DNA of 64,000 nucleotides from Candidatus Albibeggiatoa sp. nov. NOAA (lineage in GTDB: Bacteria; Pseudomonadota; Gammaproteobacteria; Beggiatoales; Beggiatoaceae), in assembly GCA_025800385.1 (NCBI GenBank), contig JAOXRS010000024.1, positions 1 through 64,000 of the forward strand. The letters are read 5' to 3'. Made by a program: the position numbers and the translations under genes. Positions 18,230 to 27,542 of the stretch are shown here, piece by piece. The notes below the pieces were generated by a model, which saw only the letters and a list, made by a program, of their open reading frames with translations, was not told where the DNA came from and searched no databases. Every line of letters begins with the position of its first letter. Position 1 is the first letter of the stretch.

Positions 18230-19228
18230 TTATTGACCATGCTTCTTAAAGAACGCATCCATTTTGGCTACTGCACGATCCACATCTTTATCGATGTCAT
18301 ATAGACTTACATGGGAAGCACCTGACACTTCATAAAGTTCTTTGGGTTCGCTTGCTTGATTGTAAAAATTCACTGTGAGAGGGGCAGTATCCGCCATCGC
18401 TTTTTCGCCATAAATGCCTAAGTAAGGTGTGTAAAGATAAGGTGCTAACGCTGTAGCACTGGTCAACGGCGCATCTTCCATCACTGTCATCACGGATTTA
18501 TGACTATAATTGGGATAAGTTTGCTTACCAGCTCGCTCAGTCATATAAAAGTCATAGCCTTCATATTGTGCTGAACTTTTGTCCAGCGAGTCTACATCCA
18601 ATGACTCCACACCTAGCACATCATAATATTCAACTGTTCCGGTTTCATACTGTCTTTGGCGTGCATCATTTGCCATTTTAAATATTGGCATCAATTGTTC
18701 TTTACTCATCACACCAAAATAACTAGCCGTGTTATCCATCATGCCGCTGACGGTTGCAATGGCTTTTAAACGCTTGTCAGTGACTGCGACAATCGCCATA
18801 TAACCACCACCCGCACAAACACCTAAACCATACAGTTTGTCTTTGTTAACAAAAGGTAATGTACCAAGATAGCTGACTGCGTCTCGAACCCCTTCCATTT
18901 TCCATGAAGCGTTTTCATTATTACGTACATCGCCTTCACTATCGCCATAACCAACATGGTCAAATGACAGCACAACATAACCTTGCTGTGCTAATTTCTT
19001 ACCGTAAACAGTGCCTGTTTGCTCTTTCACTTGGTTAAAAGGGCCTGTAAATACTACGGTTGGATATTGCTTGGTTGCATCAAAATCATTAGGTGTAAAC
19101 AAAAGCCCTGCTAATTGATAACCTTGGCTTTTAAATTGAACGGTATTGATACCTGATTGCATAGACATGGCAGTACTCCAACTTGATAAACTTAAAAGAA
19201 AAATAGTTAGTTTTAAAAATATGGACAT
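18230..19228 (-). CDS. Alpha/beta hydrolase with signal peptide (dienelactone hydrolase-like)
   Basis: A 332-residue alpha/beta hydrolase of the COG1073 type. The oxyanion region is VFTGPFN, FDHVGYGDSEG follows, and the nucleophile elbow is GLGVCAGGGY, with cysteine where serine is commonest. A late GASHVSLYD supplies the histidine. Residues 1-20 (MSIFLKLTIFLLSLSSWSTA) look like a signal peptide, so the product may be exported. There is a second plausible start, ATG 19168, with GGAG 7 bases upstream, which would give a cytoplasmic form matching the start of the paralogue at 20425. The substrate is unknown. Confidence 0.75.
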   Translation of the reverse strand: MSIFLKLTIFLLSLSSWSTAMSMQSGINTVQFKSQGYQLAGLLFTPNDFDATKQYPTVVFTGPFNQVKEQTGTVYGKKLAQQGYVVLSFDHVGYGDSEGDVRNNENASWKMEGVRDAVSYLGTLPFVNKDKLYGLGVCAGGGYMAIVAVTDKRLKAIATVSGMMDNTASYFGVMSKEQLMPIFKMANDARQRQYETGTVEYYDVLGVESLDVDSLDKSSAQYEGYDFYMTERAGKQTYPNYSHKSVMTVMEDAPLTSATALAPYLYTPYLGIYGEKAMADTAPLTVNFYNQASEPKELYEVSGASHVSLYDIDKDVDRAVAKMDAFFKKHGQ

Positions 19229-19269
19229 AGATATAACTCCAACGTGATAAATCTAAACGAAAAATCGTT
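19175..19269 (-). repeat. Tandemly duplicated leader/ribosome-binding-site segment of the hydrolase gene
   Basis: Two 34-base copies, 19175-19208 and 19236-19269, match at 29 of 34 positions. On the coding strand each ends in TTTATCA(A/C)GTTGGAGT a few bases before an ATGTC. The upstream copy is untranslated; the downstream copy encodes most of the hydrophobic part of the signal peptide (TIFLLSLSSWS). The two start codons are 60 bases apart. Confidence 0.7.
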
Positions 19270-19301
19270 AGGTCTAAGAGCAACCTATTGATAGGAAATC
19301 T

Positions 19302-19384
19302 TGCTCTCAGTGATGGATTCATATTAGCGATTTATGGTGTAATAAGAACTGCACAAAACAACGGAATGTGGATACAAAAATACG
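19302..19384 (-). repeat. 83-bp upstream element, copy 1 (probable promoter/operator)
   Basis: It matches 20479-20561 over its full 83 bases with six substitutions and no gaps. Each copy lies upstream of one of the two paralogous hydrolase genes. Conservation of a non-coding block that ends about 75 bp (here) and 55 bp (copy 2) before the start codon suggests a shared promoter and regulator-binding site, perhaps for the nearby AraC-family protein. I could not assign -35/-10 boxes with confidence. Confidence 0.6.
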
Positions 19385-19465
19385 GAATCATATTGATATT
19401 TTATATAGCACAGCAGTTGCCCAGCCCTTCCTTGCAAAATTGCTCTGATACTTAATAATAGGCTG

Positions 19466-20425
19466 CTAAGATTTTTGCTGGCCGTAATTATCGAAAAATT
19501 CTACTATCTTATCAACGGCTTGATCCACATATGCCTCTTGATCGTATAAATCCACATGAGATGCGCCTTCAATGATATAAAGCTCTTTTTGCGCATTTAC
19601 ATTTTCGTAGAAATGAGTCGTATGTCTGCCTGTATCAAATGGGAATGGTGCTTCTCCTGGTAGTGCTTTTGCCCCTACAATACCTAGATATGGATTAAAT
19701 AAGTATGGTGCATGAACTGATGAATTGACTGTAACGACATCTTCTATCACTCTTGTCAGAGTATGATTGGTAAAGTTTGGATAGGTTTGAGCACCCGCTC
19801 TTTCAGTCATATAATAATCATATCCTTCATTTCCAACTTTGTGTTCTTCTGGAAGATTATCGTATCCAAAAATATCAAAGTACTCAGATTTTCCTGTTTC
19901 ATACTCTCTTTGTCTTGCTTCATTTGCCCCTTCTAGCATTTGGAAAAATGTGTCTTTCCCCACCATTTCTACAAAGTAATTGTAACCATGACTCATCATG
20001 CCTGAGACTGTAGCATAGGCTTTTAATCTGGTATCGCTTGCTGCAACAATTGTCATGTGCTGACTTCCTGCACATCCTCCAATACCATACAATTTGTCTC
20101 TATCAACAAATGGAAGTGTTCTCAGGTAAGAAATCGCATCTCTAATACCTTCTGTTTTAGGAGCAACTAACTCAGCATTACGCGGCATTCCTTCACTATC
20201 GCCATACCCAAAGTGATCGAAAGTTAAATATACAAACCCTTTTTGCACCATTTTTCGTCCATAGAAAGAACCCATTTGCTCTTTGATTTGGTTTAAAGGA
20301 CCTGCAAATACCACTGTTGGATATTTTTTATTTGCATCAAAATCGTTTGGTGTAAATAAAAGCCCTGATAATTGACAACCTTGGCTTTTAAATTGAACTG
20401 TGTTGATACCTGATTGAATAGACAT
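19466..20425 (-). CDS. Alpha/beta hydrolase, cytoplasmic paralogue
   Basis: A 319-residue paralogue of the hydrolase at 18230-19228 (shared opening QSGINTVQFKSQG; FDANK.YPTVVF; FDHFGYGDSEG). The nucleophile elbow is GIGGCAGSQH, again with cysteine, and GASHVDLYD carries the histidine. Unlike its partner it has no signal peptide: an in-frame TAA lies 15 bases before the start. AAGG is suitably placed upstream. The pair is a tandem duplication whose products probably act in different compartments. The substrate is unknown. Confidence 0.78.
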   Translation of the reverse strand: MSIQSGINTVQFKSQGCQLSGLLFTPNDFDANKKYPTVVFAGPLNQIKEQMGSFYGRKMVQKGFVYLTFDHFGYGDSEGMPRNAELVAPKTEGIRDAISYLRTLPFVDRDKLYGIGGCAGSQHMTIVAASDTRLKAYATVSGMMSHGYNYFVEMVGKDTFFQMLEGANEARQREYETGKSEYFDIFGYDNLPEEHKVGNEGYDYYMTERAGAQTYPNFTNHTLTRVIEDVVTVNSSVHAPYLFNPYLGIVGAKALPGEAPFPFDTGRHTTHFYENVNAQKELYIIEGASHVDLYDQEAYVDQAVDKIVEFFDNYGQQKS

Positions 20426-20478
20426 AATATGATTCCAACCTTACTAAAAGGAAAAATTGAGAAACTCAGAACAATACA

Positions 20479-20561
20479 TGCTCTTAGTGATGGATTCATA
20501 TTAGCGATTTCTAGCATAATAATAACTGCACAAAACAACGGAATGTGGATACAAAAATACG
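20479..20561 (-). repeat. 83-bp upstream element, copy 2 (probable promoter/operator)
   Basis: Second copy of the element at 19302-19384 (77 of 83 bases identical), upstream of the cytoplasmic hydrolase. The region from here to the exoprotein gene at 20839 is AT-rich and shows no other gene. Confidence 0.6.
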
Positions 20562-20838
20562 AATAGAAACGCGATAGTAAATTAAGTTTTATAACTATTT
20601 GATTTTATGCAATAGTGAATTTGGGTTTTGAAATAGGCGGTAAATTAATATTAAAATCAATGCATTGAAATAATGTGATATTAAAAAAATAGAAGGGTGG
20701 TTTCTTAAAGAAAGAGATTGAAATCATGTTTTTAGTATTGTTATATAGAATCAGACATTATCTTGCGGCATCTTGTACAAACTGTATTTAAAGCTATATT
20801 TATGACTAAGATAAATTCATCACATAAATTGCGACATA

Positions 20839-23175
20839 ATGCCTTACTTACTTTTATTTTTAGTTTTATTCCCTCCTTTAACATTGGCAGAAGTAACGAC
20901 AGATGGGACATTGGGAGCAAGAGTTCAGCTTGACGCGCCCGATTACCGAATTTCTCCCGATCTAGGACAACAAGTTAACACCACTTTATTCCATAGTTTT
21001 GAAACATTTAGTTTAGATGCGAATGAAACTGCAACATTTATCGGCTTGCCCCAGCTGGAATTGATAGTTTCACGGGTCACAGGTGAGCACCTTTCTCATA
21101 TCAATGGCTTAATTCAAACTGAAGGCTTGACAGGGGAAGATGCTGGCTTCTTTTTTATCAATCCAAACGGGATTATTTTTGGTGAACATGCACAATTGGA
21201 TTTGAATGGTTCAGTTTTTTTCTCTACAGCAGACACTTTATATTTAACAGATGAAGAGGGTCAGGGGCAAGGTGAATTCAATGCAACCCATCCAGAAAAT
21301 ACCCTGCTTTCCGTTTCCAATCCGAGTGCTTTTGGCTTTTTAGATCATGATATTGCCCCACTCACGATTAATGGTAGTCAGCTGGAAGTTGTTAATGGCA
21401 GCTTATTTGGTGCAGTTGCAGGCGGAATTTATATCAATAATGGTGCAACGATTTCAACACCTTCTGTTGCAAACTCCCCTACTTTTAATCCAGTTGAAGG
21501 CAATGATGACATTGAATTAAGTAGTGGTATCGCATTAGTTAGTGTTGGTTCAGCAGGTACATTATTTTTAGAGGGTGCGGAAGAAGAACTTATATTGACG
21601 TTTGAGCAACAAGAGGGTAGTGAGATTCCATTGCTAAGCTTTAATCAAGACCCAAATAAGGTGCTTGTCAATTTTGATGGTGAGCAGTTCGGCGATATTG
21701 AAATCAATAACAATTCACATTTGATCGCAGATAGCGAAGGCAATAGTGCAAGTTTAGTATACCTACAGGGCAAACAAGTTAAATTTGATAATCACAGCTC
21801 AATCAGTGCGAACTCTTACGGTAACCAAACAGAAGATACTTTAGGTAATTATATCTGGTTATTAGGCGATGAGTTAATTTTGGATCATGATAGCCGAATT
21901 TATGGACAAAAACGCTCTGGAACAGGATTTGGGAGCGGCTTGCTTGCTGTTATTAAAGAAGATATCCGCCTCCTCAATCGCAGTGGTATCAAGCTCGATA
22001 CCTTAAGTGAAGGTAATGCAGGCAATGCCAACATCTTTACTAAAAACCTCTATATGGAAAATAGCTTTATGAATTCAGCCAGTGTGGGTACGGGCGATGG
22101 TGGTAGTATTTGGATTCAAGCAACAGAGTCAATCAGGTTAAAAGGGGATGACACAGAAATTGTACAGCAAGCAGAAAGTTTTTTATCCAGAGTTAAACAT
22201 ATTGATACGCCAGAAGAACAACAAGCATTTATCGATGGACTGAGTAATATTCAGATTGTAGATATTGCCAAACTCAGTGGAGACTCTATTGGCCAAGGTA
22301 ATGCTGGCGCAATTTTTCTACTAACAGATCAATTTAATGCTGATACTTTTATGCTGACTTCGGAGGCGGTGAATGGCAACGCAGGCGGTATTTTTATTCA
22401 AGCGACAGATATTAAACTGAAAGATTTTATGATAAGTAGCAGCGTATTAACACGAGGCAATGGTGGCAAGGTCGTGTTAAATGCAGATAATACTTTGGTT
22501 GCTCAGCGTGGTTTATTTCTATCTGCAGCGGGTGATGATGCTTCAGCAGGAAATGTGGATATGTTAGGGGATGTACTATATTTCGATCATGCCAATATTT
22601 CTACTTCTGCCAGACGTTCTGGAGGTGGCGATATTCGAATTGATGCGGATCGTACATTGCTATTTAGAAATGCAGAAATCTTAGCCAGTGTCGCGGAGTC
22701 TGTTGGAGATGGTGGTGATATTAATATTGCGTTCCCTTTCTACATGGTTGCGAATAAAAGCAGTCTTCTAGCACAAGCCAGCGGTGGGCATGGCGGTAAT
22801 ATTTCGATCCAAGCGCATAATTTAATTACCTCGGATGACTCTGTGGTTGATGCATCGTCTGAAAGAGGCGTGGATGGTGAAGTAACGATTCAAGCACCTG
22901 ATGTCAATTTTAATGAAGCAACCTTGGTGTTTAAACCACAATTTCTAGAACTAGATATGCAAATCCGTGATATGTGTAGAGTGCGTCTAATTGACCAATT
23001 ACCTACTGAATTTCAATTAGATTACTCGTTTATAGTCTCACCTTTCTCGGGTCAATATTCGCAAATAGAAGACTGGCAGCCCAGCTTTACCCGTCAAACT
23101 TTTTCTCAATTTAAGCGACGTTTATCTGATTTAGCTCGCTGTAGTTTGCATGATAATGCCGTTTATGAATATTGA
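20839..23175 (+). CDS. Filamentous haemagglutinin N-terminal (TPS) domain exoprotein
   Basis: A 778-residue secreted protein. After a short signal peptide (PYLLLFLVLFPPLTLA) comes the two-partner-secretion domain: LDAPDYRISPDLGQQ, LFHSFETFSLDANETATF, FFFINPNGIIFGEHAQLDLNGSVFFSTAD, carrying the NPNGI hallmark near residue 110. The remainder is beta-helix-like, with many Gly/Asn/Asp turns (GDGGDINI, GGHGGNISIQAHN). The C terminus has two cysteines and no obvious anchor. The arrangement matches the short TpsA-like proteins with a CHAT-associated-type TPS domain in cyanobacteria and large sulfur bacteria. The TpsB transporter is not in the window. Probable surface adhesin or matrix protein. Confidence 0.82.
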   Translation: MPYLLLFLVLFPPLTLAEVTTDGTLGARVQLDAPDYRISPDLGQQVNTTLFHSFETFSLDANETATFIGLPQLELIVSRVTGEHLSHINGLIQTEGLTGEDAGFFFINPNGIIFGEHAQLDLNGSVFFSTADTLYLTDEEGQGQGEFNATHPENTLLSVSNPSAFGFLDHDIAPLTINGSQLEVVNGSLFGAVAGGIYINNGATISTPSVANSPTFNPVEGNDDIELSSGIALVSVGSAGTLFLEGAEEELILTFEQQEGSEIPLLSFNQDPNKVLVNFDGEQFGDIEINNNSHLIADSEGNSASLVYLQGKQVKFDNHSSISANSYGNQTEDTLGNYIWLLGDELILDHDSRIYGQKRSGTGFGSGLLAVIKEDIRLLNRSGIKLDTLSEGNAGNANIFTKNLYMENSFMNSASVGTGDGGSIWIQATESIRLKGDDTEIVQQAESFLSRVKHIDTPEEQQAFIDGLSNIQIVDIAKLSGDSIGQGNAGAIFLLTDQFNADTFMLTSEAVNGNAGGIFIQATDIKLKDFMISSSVLTRGNGGKVVLNADNTLVAQRGLFLSAAGDDASAGNVDMLGDVLYFDHANISTSARRSGGGDIRIDADRTLLFRNAEILASVAESVGDGGDINIAFPFYMVANKSSLLAQASGGHGGNISIQAHNLITSDDSVVDASSERGVDGEVTIQAPDVNFNEATLVFKPQFLELDMQIRDMCRVRLIDQLPTEFQLDYSFIVSPFSGQYSQIEDWQPSFTRQTFSQFKRRLSDLARCSLHDNAVYEY

Positions 23176-23271
23176 ATAATTAAATTGTATTAAGTGGCTG
23201 TTCATTAGCCATTGATTACGTTATGCTAAAAACCTGAACCCCACATAATAAAACACAGGGATGATGGAGCA

Positions 23272-24024
23272 ATGACAGTAGAACAAGATGTTGTACAAGC
23301 ATTTCGTAAAGCAGTGTCTGATGACTTGAAAACATTTGCGGTGTTATTGGATAAAGAGCTGGATGCCAAAACACTACAGAGTTTAAAAAACATTGGCTTT
23401 CCTGATAATTTAGGCCTGAAGCTGCAAGCCGAAAAAAGTGGTTATGCCTGTGAGCTAATGCAAAAAGCGATGAGTGTTTTTCCAGAAGAGCTGGATGAAG
23501 TCTTTTTAAACAGTTTACGGGCAGATTTTGCCGCAATTTTCTTAAATAGCAGTGTTGGTGTCTCTCCTTACGAGTCGGTTTGGATTTCTGAAGAAAGCAT
23601 TACGCATCAAGAGCCGATGTTTGAAATGCGTAACTGGTATCAAAAATATGAATTGGCTGCTGAAAACTGGCGAGTGCGTGCAGACGATCACCTTGTGTTG
23701 CAATTGGAATTTATCGCCCACTTGATTCAGTTAGCAGATAACGCAGACTCATTGCCTGATGCGGCTTTGTTTATGGATGAGCATATTTTACGTTGGATTC
23801 ATGATTTTGCAGGTGTCGTTGTTGAACGCTGTGACACACCATTTTATGCAGGCTTAGTGATGTTAACTGCACAATATATAGATGAGTTACGCGATGTGAT
23901 TGCAGGTATTTTAGAGCAGCCTCGTCCAACCCCTGAAGAAGTTGAGCAACGCTTAAAACCAAGACAGCCAGCACCAGAGGAAGTGCCTTTACAATTTATG
24001 CCGGGGCAAGGGCCAAGCTGGTAA
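23272..24024 (+). CDS. TorD-family molybdoenzyme chaperone
   Basis: A 250-residue all-helical cytoplasmic protein of the TorD/DmsD chaperone family. The diagnostic SPYESVW motif is at about 99-105, and DDHLVLQLEFIAHL holds the conserved Asp-His-Leu helix. The C terminus is Pro-rich and ends PGQGPSW, as in several family members. TorD proteins bind the Tat signal and assist molybdenum-cofactor insertion into DMSO/TMAO/formate/tetrathionate-type reductases. No such enzyme is in the window. The neighbour pointing right is an unrelated convergent gene. The specific client is unknown. Confidence 0.78.
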   Translation: MTVEQDVVQAFRKAVSDDLKTFAVLLDKELDAKTLQSLKNIGFPDNLGLKLQAEKSGYACELMQKAMSVFPEELDEVFLNSLRADFAAIFLNSSVGVSPYESVWISEESITHQEPMFEMRNWYQKYELAAENWRVRADDHLVLQLEFIAHLIQLADNADSLPDAALFMDEHILRWIHDFAGVVVERCDTPFYAGLVMLTAQYIDELRDVIAGILEQPRPTPEEVEQRLKPRQPAPEEVPLQFMPGQGPSW

Positions 24025-24030
24025 ATCCTG

Positions 24031-24070
24031 AATAAAATAGGACTGTTCAACTATCTTAATGAGCAGCCCT
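24031..24070 (-). terminator. Possible terminator of the convergent secreted protein gene
   Basis: On the minus strand an imperfect 9-bp stem (24040-24048 with 24061-24069, one mismatch, one wobble) precedes TATTTTATTC. It lies between convergent genes. Confidence 0.35.
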
Positions 24071-24078
24071 AAATCAAT

Positions 24079-24903
24079 TTAAGGTGACATAATCGACTCA
24101 AGCCAAGCAGGACACCACTCATCATCAAACCATTTACCGTCTTCCGTTTGGTAATGAATCGGTTTTTGGCAGTGGTGGGTAATAATCCCATAAGCATATA
24201 ACACATCAAGATGATACGGCGTTGTGACACCCATTAGCGTGGTATTATTGGCATCACTGCTCATTGTTAATTCTTCTGGTAAACCCGATTGTGGTGGCGT
24301 TTCAACATCCGCATCCGCATCATCAATGACAAATGTATTGCCCGTTCCAGAACCATCTTCTTGCGGTTCACGTTCATTAGGTGTGGCGGTTGCTGTTGGT
24401 AAGCTGGTATCAGACTCATTAATAACAGGCTCTTCAATGCGACCACCGCTGTCATCGCCACTATTTTTCAATGTTTCCTCACCATCTCGAATTAACCGCC
24501 ATATGCCATTTTGATATTGGTAAGTCAAAACCATCCCATGTAACTGAGGCACAATCTGTGTACTTTCCTGCAAAACTACACTTAAGGTAACTTGTGGCCA
24601 ATATTCAACATAAGCAACAAATGGATCGTCTATTAATAGCGCATCGGCAAATGCATAAAACGCATCGTAACTGACAGGGGCTTGGTGTTTTAACTCATAA
24701 ACCGTGAGATACGAAATGATTTGCTGCCCCATGGTTAACGCGTAATCAGTTTGAATCCGTAATTTAACCGTATCTGGATTCGATAAAACGCTTAAGTCAC
24801 GGCTACCAAATACATTTTCTAAACTTCGATTCACGTTTACATTCGCCTCGCGCGCTGACACAGATTGCACACATAACAGCATGATACAAATCAGCCTTAA
24901 CAT
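24079..24903 (-). CDS. Hypothetical secreted protein
   Basis: Not recognised. A 274-residue protein with a signal peptide (LRLICIMLLCVQSVSA). The start at ATG 24903 is chosen over ATG 24927 because AAGGA lies 7 bases upstream. The first half (residues about 20-150) is a compact mixed alpha/beta domain (TDYALTMGQQIISYLTVYELKHQ, DPFVAYVEYWPQVTLSV). Residues about 150-215 are a low-complexity acidic linker rich in E, D, T and P. The last 55 residues hold two cysteines (HHCQK, DEWCPAW). Cell-envelope location is likely; no function is proposed. Confidence 0.6.
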   Translation of the reverse strand: MLRLICIMLLCVQSVSAREANVNVNRSLENVFGSRDLSVLSNPDTVKLRIQTDYALTMGQQIISYLTVYELKHQAPVSYDAFYAFADALLIDDPFVAYVEYWPQVTLSVVLQESTQIVPQLHGMVLTYQYQNGIWRLIRDGEETLKNSGDDSGGRIEEPVINESDTSLPTATATPNEREPQEDGSGTGNTFVIDDADADVETPPQSGLPEELTMSSDANNTTLMGVTTPYHLDVLYAYGIITHHCQKPIHYQTEDGKWFDDEWCPAWLESIMSP

Positions 24904-25073
24904 ATTAAATTCCTTTTGTAATATCACTTAACATCTAATTAAAGCGGGTAAAAGCTGCAGTATCAAGTATTTTGAGCTAAACGGATGCAAAGTGATCGGT
25001 GTTAAACTCTTTTCATCTTGCCAACAAAAAAGTACACTAAGGCATTAATAAGTGAAGATTAAAGAGAAGTATT

Positions 25074-26828
25074 TTGAAACAGCATATCCAAAGTTTATTT
25101 CAACACGCATTTGACCAACTTCAAGCTGACAATGTAATTCCTGCTGACCATCAAGCAGTTATCCGTATTGAACGCACAAAAGATGCAAGTCATGGTGATT
25201 TTGCTTGTAACTTAGCGATGATGTTAGCCAAAAAAGCCCGAATGAAGCCACGCGATTTAGCCGAAAAAATCATTGCTGCGTTACCAAATTCAGAAGCAGT
25301 TGATAAAGTTGAAATTGCAGGGCCAGGATTTATCAATTTATTTTTGACTTCAAATGCTTCTCACAGTGCGATTACAACCATTTTAGAGCAAAAACAAACC
25401 TATGGTTTAAGCCAAATCGGTGCGGGCAAATCAGTATTAATTGAATTCGTTTCTGCCAACCCTACAGGGCCTTTACACGTTGGACATGGGCGTGGGGCGG
25501 CGTATGGTGCAGCTTTAGCCGATTTATTAAAAGCAGCAGGTTACAACGTTAGCAAAGAATATTACGTCAATGACGCAGGTCGTCAAATGGATATTCTTGC
25601 GGCCAGTATTTGGTTACGTTATTTGGATTTATGTGGCGAAAGTTTCACGTTCCCAAGCAATGGCTATCAAGGTGATTATGTGTGGGATATTGCCGCCACT
25701 TTGCACCGAGAAAATCAAGATAAATATCGTCATGCTGCCAGTGATGTTTTCGCCGATGTGCCAGCCGACGAGCCTGATGGTGGTGACAAAGAGCTACACA
25801 TTGATGGCTTGATTAACAAAATGAAACAGCTTTTGGGCGAACAAACTGCGCGTGACGTTCTGCAATTAGGGTTAGATGCGATTTTAGGCGATATTGAGCA
25901 CGATTTAGGTCAGTTCGGTGTGACTTATGATGAGTGGTTTTCTGAATATAGTTTAACCAGCAATAACTTAGTCAGCAAAGCAATCGATCAAGTTAAAGAT
26001 GGCGGTTTCACCCATGAGCAAGATGGCGCATTATGGTTTAAATCGAGTGACTTCGGCGATGAAAAAGACCGTGTATTAGTCAAAGAAAATGGTGCGTTGA
26101 CTTATTTAGCTTCAGACATTGCTTATCATGCAAATAAATTAGAGCGCGGTTTTGATATTTTAATCAACATTTGGGGCGCGGATCATCATGGTTACATTGC
26201 GCGTTTGAAAGCAGCGATTCAAGCTTTGGGTGCAGATGCCAGTAAATTACAAGTATTATTAGTCCAATTCGCCACTTTATACCGTGGACAAGAAAAATTA
26301 CAAATGTCGACGCGTAGCGGTAAATTTGTCACTTTACGTGAATTGCGCGAAGAAGTAGGCAAAGATGCAGCGCGGTTCTTTTATGTGCAACGCAAAGCGG
26401 AACAACATTTAGATTTCGACTTAGAATTAGCAAAATCACAATCTAACGATAATCCTGTGTATTACATTCAATATGCTCATGCTCGTATTTGCAGTGTGTT
26501 CCGTGAATTATCTGAAAAAGGCGGCGAGTGGGATATAGCCAAAGCCGATTTAAATCGTTTAGATACATCACATGAGGCAGAGTTAATTAAATTGCTTTCT
26601 CGCTTCCCTGAAACAGTTGAAAATGCGGCCAAAGCGTACGAACCTCATCAGTTAACCTATTATTTACGTGATTTAGCCCAAGCGTTCCATACTTATTACA
26701 ATGCACATAAATTCTTGGTTGATGATGCGGAATTGAGTCAAAGCCGTTTGAGTTTATGTAAAGCAATCCAACAAGTATTACAAAATGGTTTAACGATTAT
26801 TGGTGTTTCTGCACCTGAGGTAATGTAG
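25074..26828 (+). CDS. argS: Arginyl-tRNA synthetase
   Basis: A 584-residue class I aminoacyl-tRNA synthetase charging tRNA-Arg. It has the N-terminal additional domain ([17 protein letters not shown]), the HIGH-type motif [11 protein letters not shown] in [11 protein letters not shown], the family block [13 protein letters not shown], the divergent KMSK region [12 protein letters not shown], and the C-terminal anticodon-binding DALR domain ([14 protein letters not shown] to the end). The start is TTG at 25074 with AAAGAGAAG upstream; no better ATG exists. It overlaps the SPOR-domain gene by one base. Confidence 0.95.
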   Translation: MKQHIQSLFQHAFDQLQADNVIPADHQAVIRIERTKDASHGDFACNLAMMLAKKARMKPRDLAEKIIAALPNSEAVDKVEIAGPGFINLFLTSNASHSAITTILEQKQTYGLSQIGAGKSVLIEFVSANPTGPLHVGHGRGAAYGAALADLLKAAGYNVSKEYYVNDAGRQMDILAASIWLRYLDLCGESFTFPSNGYQGDYVWDIAATLHRENQDKYRHAASDVFADVPADEPDGGDKELHIDGLINKMKQLLGEQTARDVLQLGLDAILGDIEHDLGQFGVTYDEWFSEYSLTSNNLVSKAIDQVKDGGFTHEQDGALWFKSSDFGDEKDRVLVKENGALTYLASDIAYHANKLERGFDILINIWGADHHGYIARLKAAIQALGADASKLQVLLVQFATLYRGQEKLQMSTRSGKFVTLRELREEVGKDAARFFYVQRKAEQHLDFDLELAKSQSNDNPVYYIQYAHARICSVFRELSEKGGEWDIAKADLNRLDTSHEAELIKLLSRFPETVENAAKAYEPHQLTYYLRDLAQAFHTYYNAHKFLVDDAELSQSRLSLCKAIQQVLQNGLTIIGVSAPEVM

Positions 26829-27430
26829 TGGCTGAGAAACGCGAAAAACGTCGAATTAAACGCCCACGTCCTGAAAAACAACCGATTCCGCGTGGCTGTC
26901 CACCACGTTGGGCTTGGTTTTTTGGTGGTTTGCTGATTGGGGTTTTCGGGGCATTTTTGTTTTATTTATACGAACTTGCGCCACGGGAATTAACAACACC
27001 AGTTGCACCCACCGCATTAACTCAAGCTGAATTGGCAGCCGATGCGGATAAACCTGCTAATGCATTGAATTACGAAAACTATGAGTTTTATAGTAATTTA
27101 CCAAAAGCAGATGTCAAAGTGGTAGAAACTGCTGAAGATGTGATTGAAGACGAAGTTGAAACAATTAATGCGTTACAAGCTGCACAGCCAGCCACTATTG
27201 CAAAACCTAATGTGCGTTTACAGGTGGGTTCATTCCGAGATGGCAAAATTGCCCAAGGTTTAAAAAATCATTTGTCGACATTGGGGATTCAAGCGGATGT
27301 TGAACAAGCAGTGGTCAATGGTTTGTCATGGCATCGGGTGCGTGTCGGCGGCTTTGAGTCGGAACAAGCATTAGAGCAGATGAAAGCCAAGTTGACCCAG
27401 CAAAAAATTCCGTTTTCCGTTGTTGAATAA
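26828..27430 (+). CDS. SPOR domain membrane protein (FtsN-like)
   Basis: A 200-residue bitopic membrane protein. It has a basic N terminus (KREKRRIKRPRPEKQ), one membrane helix (WAWFFGGLLIGVFGAFLFYLY, about 29-49), a flexible periplasmic linker, and a C-terminal SPOR domain (RLQVGSFRDGKIAQGLKNHL to SWHRVRVGGFES, about 130-200). SPOR domains bind denuded septal peptidoglycan. The topology and the position directly after argS match the FtsN-like genes of many gammaproteobacteria. The start is GTG on the last base of the argS stop. Confidence 0.85.
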   Translation: MAEKREKRRIKRPRPEKQPIPRGCPPRWAWFFGGLLIGVFGAFLFYLYELAPRELTTPVAPTALTQAELAADADKPANALNYENYEFYSNLPKADVKVVETAEDVIEDEVETINALQAAQPATIAKPNVRLQVGSFRDGKIAQGLKNHLSTLGIQADVEQAVVNGLSWHRVRVGGFESEQALEQMKAKLTQQKIPFSVVE

Positions 27431-27542
27431 TCAAAGTCATATCGTGTGTGATGAACGGGTTTTATTTATTTGAAGCCCCTCATTACTCCACGATATACAG
27501 TATAATAGAATTTAATTTAGTCGCTAAAAAAACAAGTTTAAT

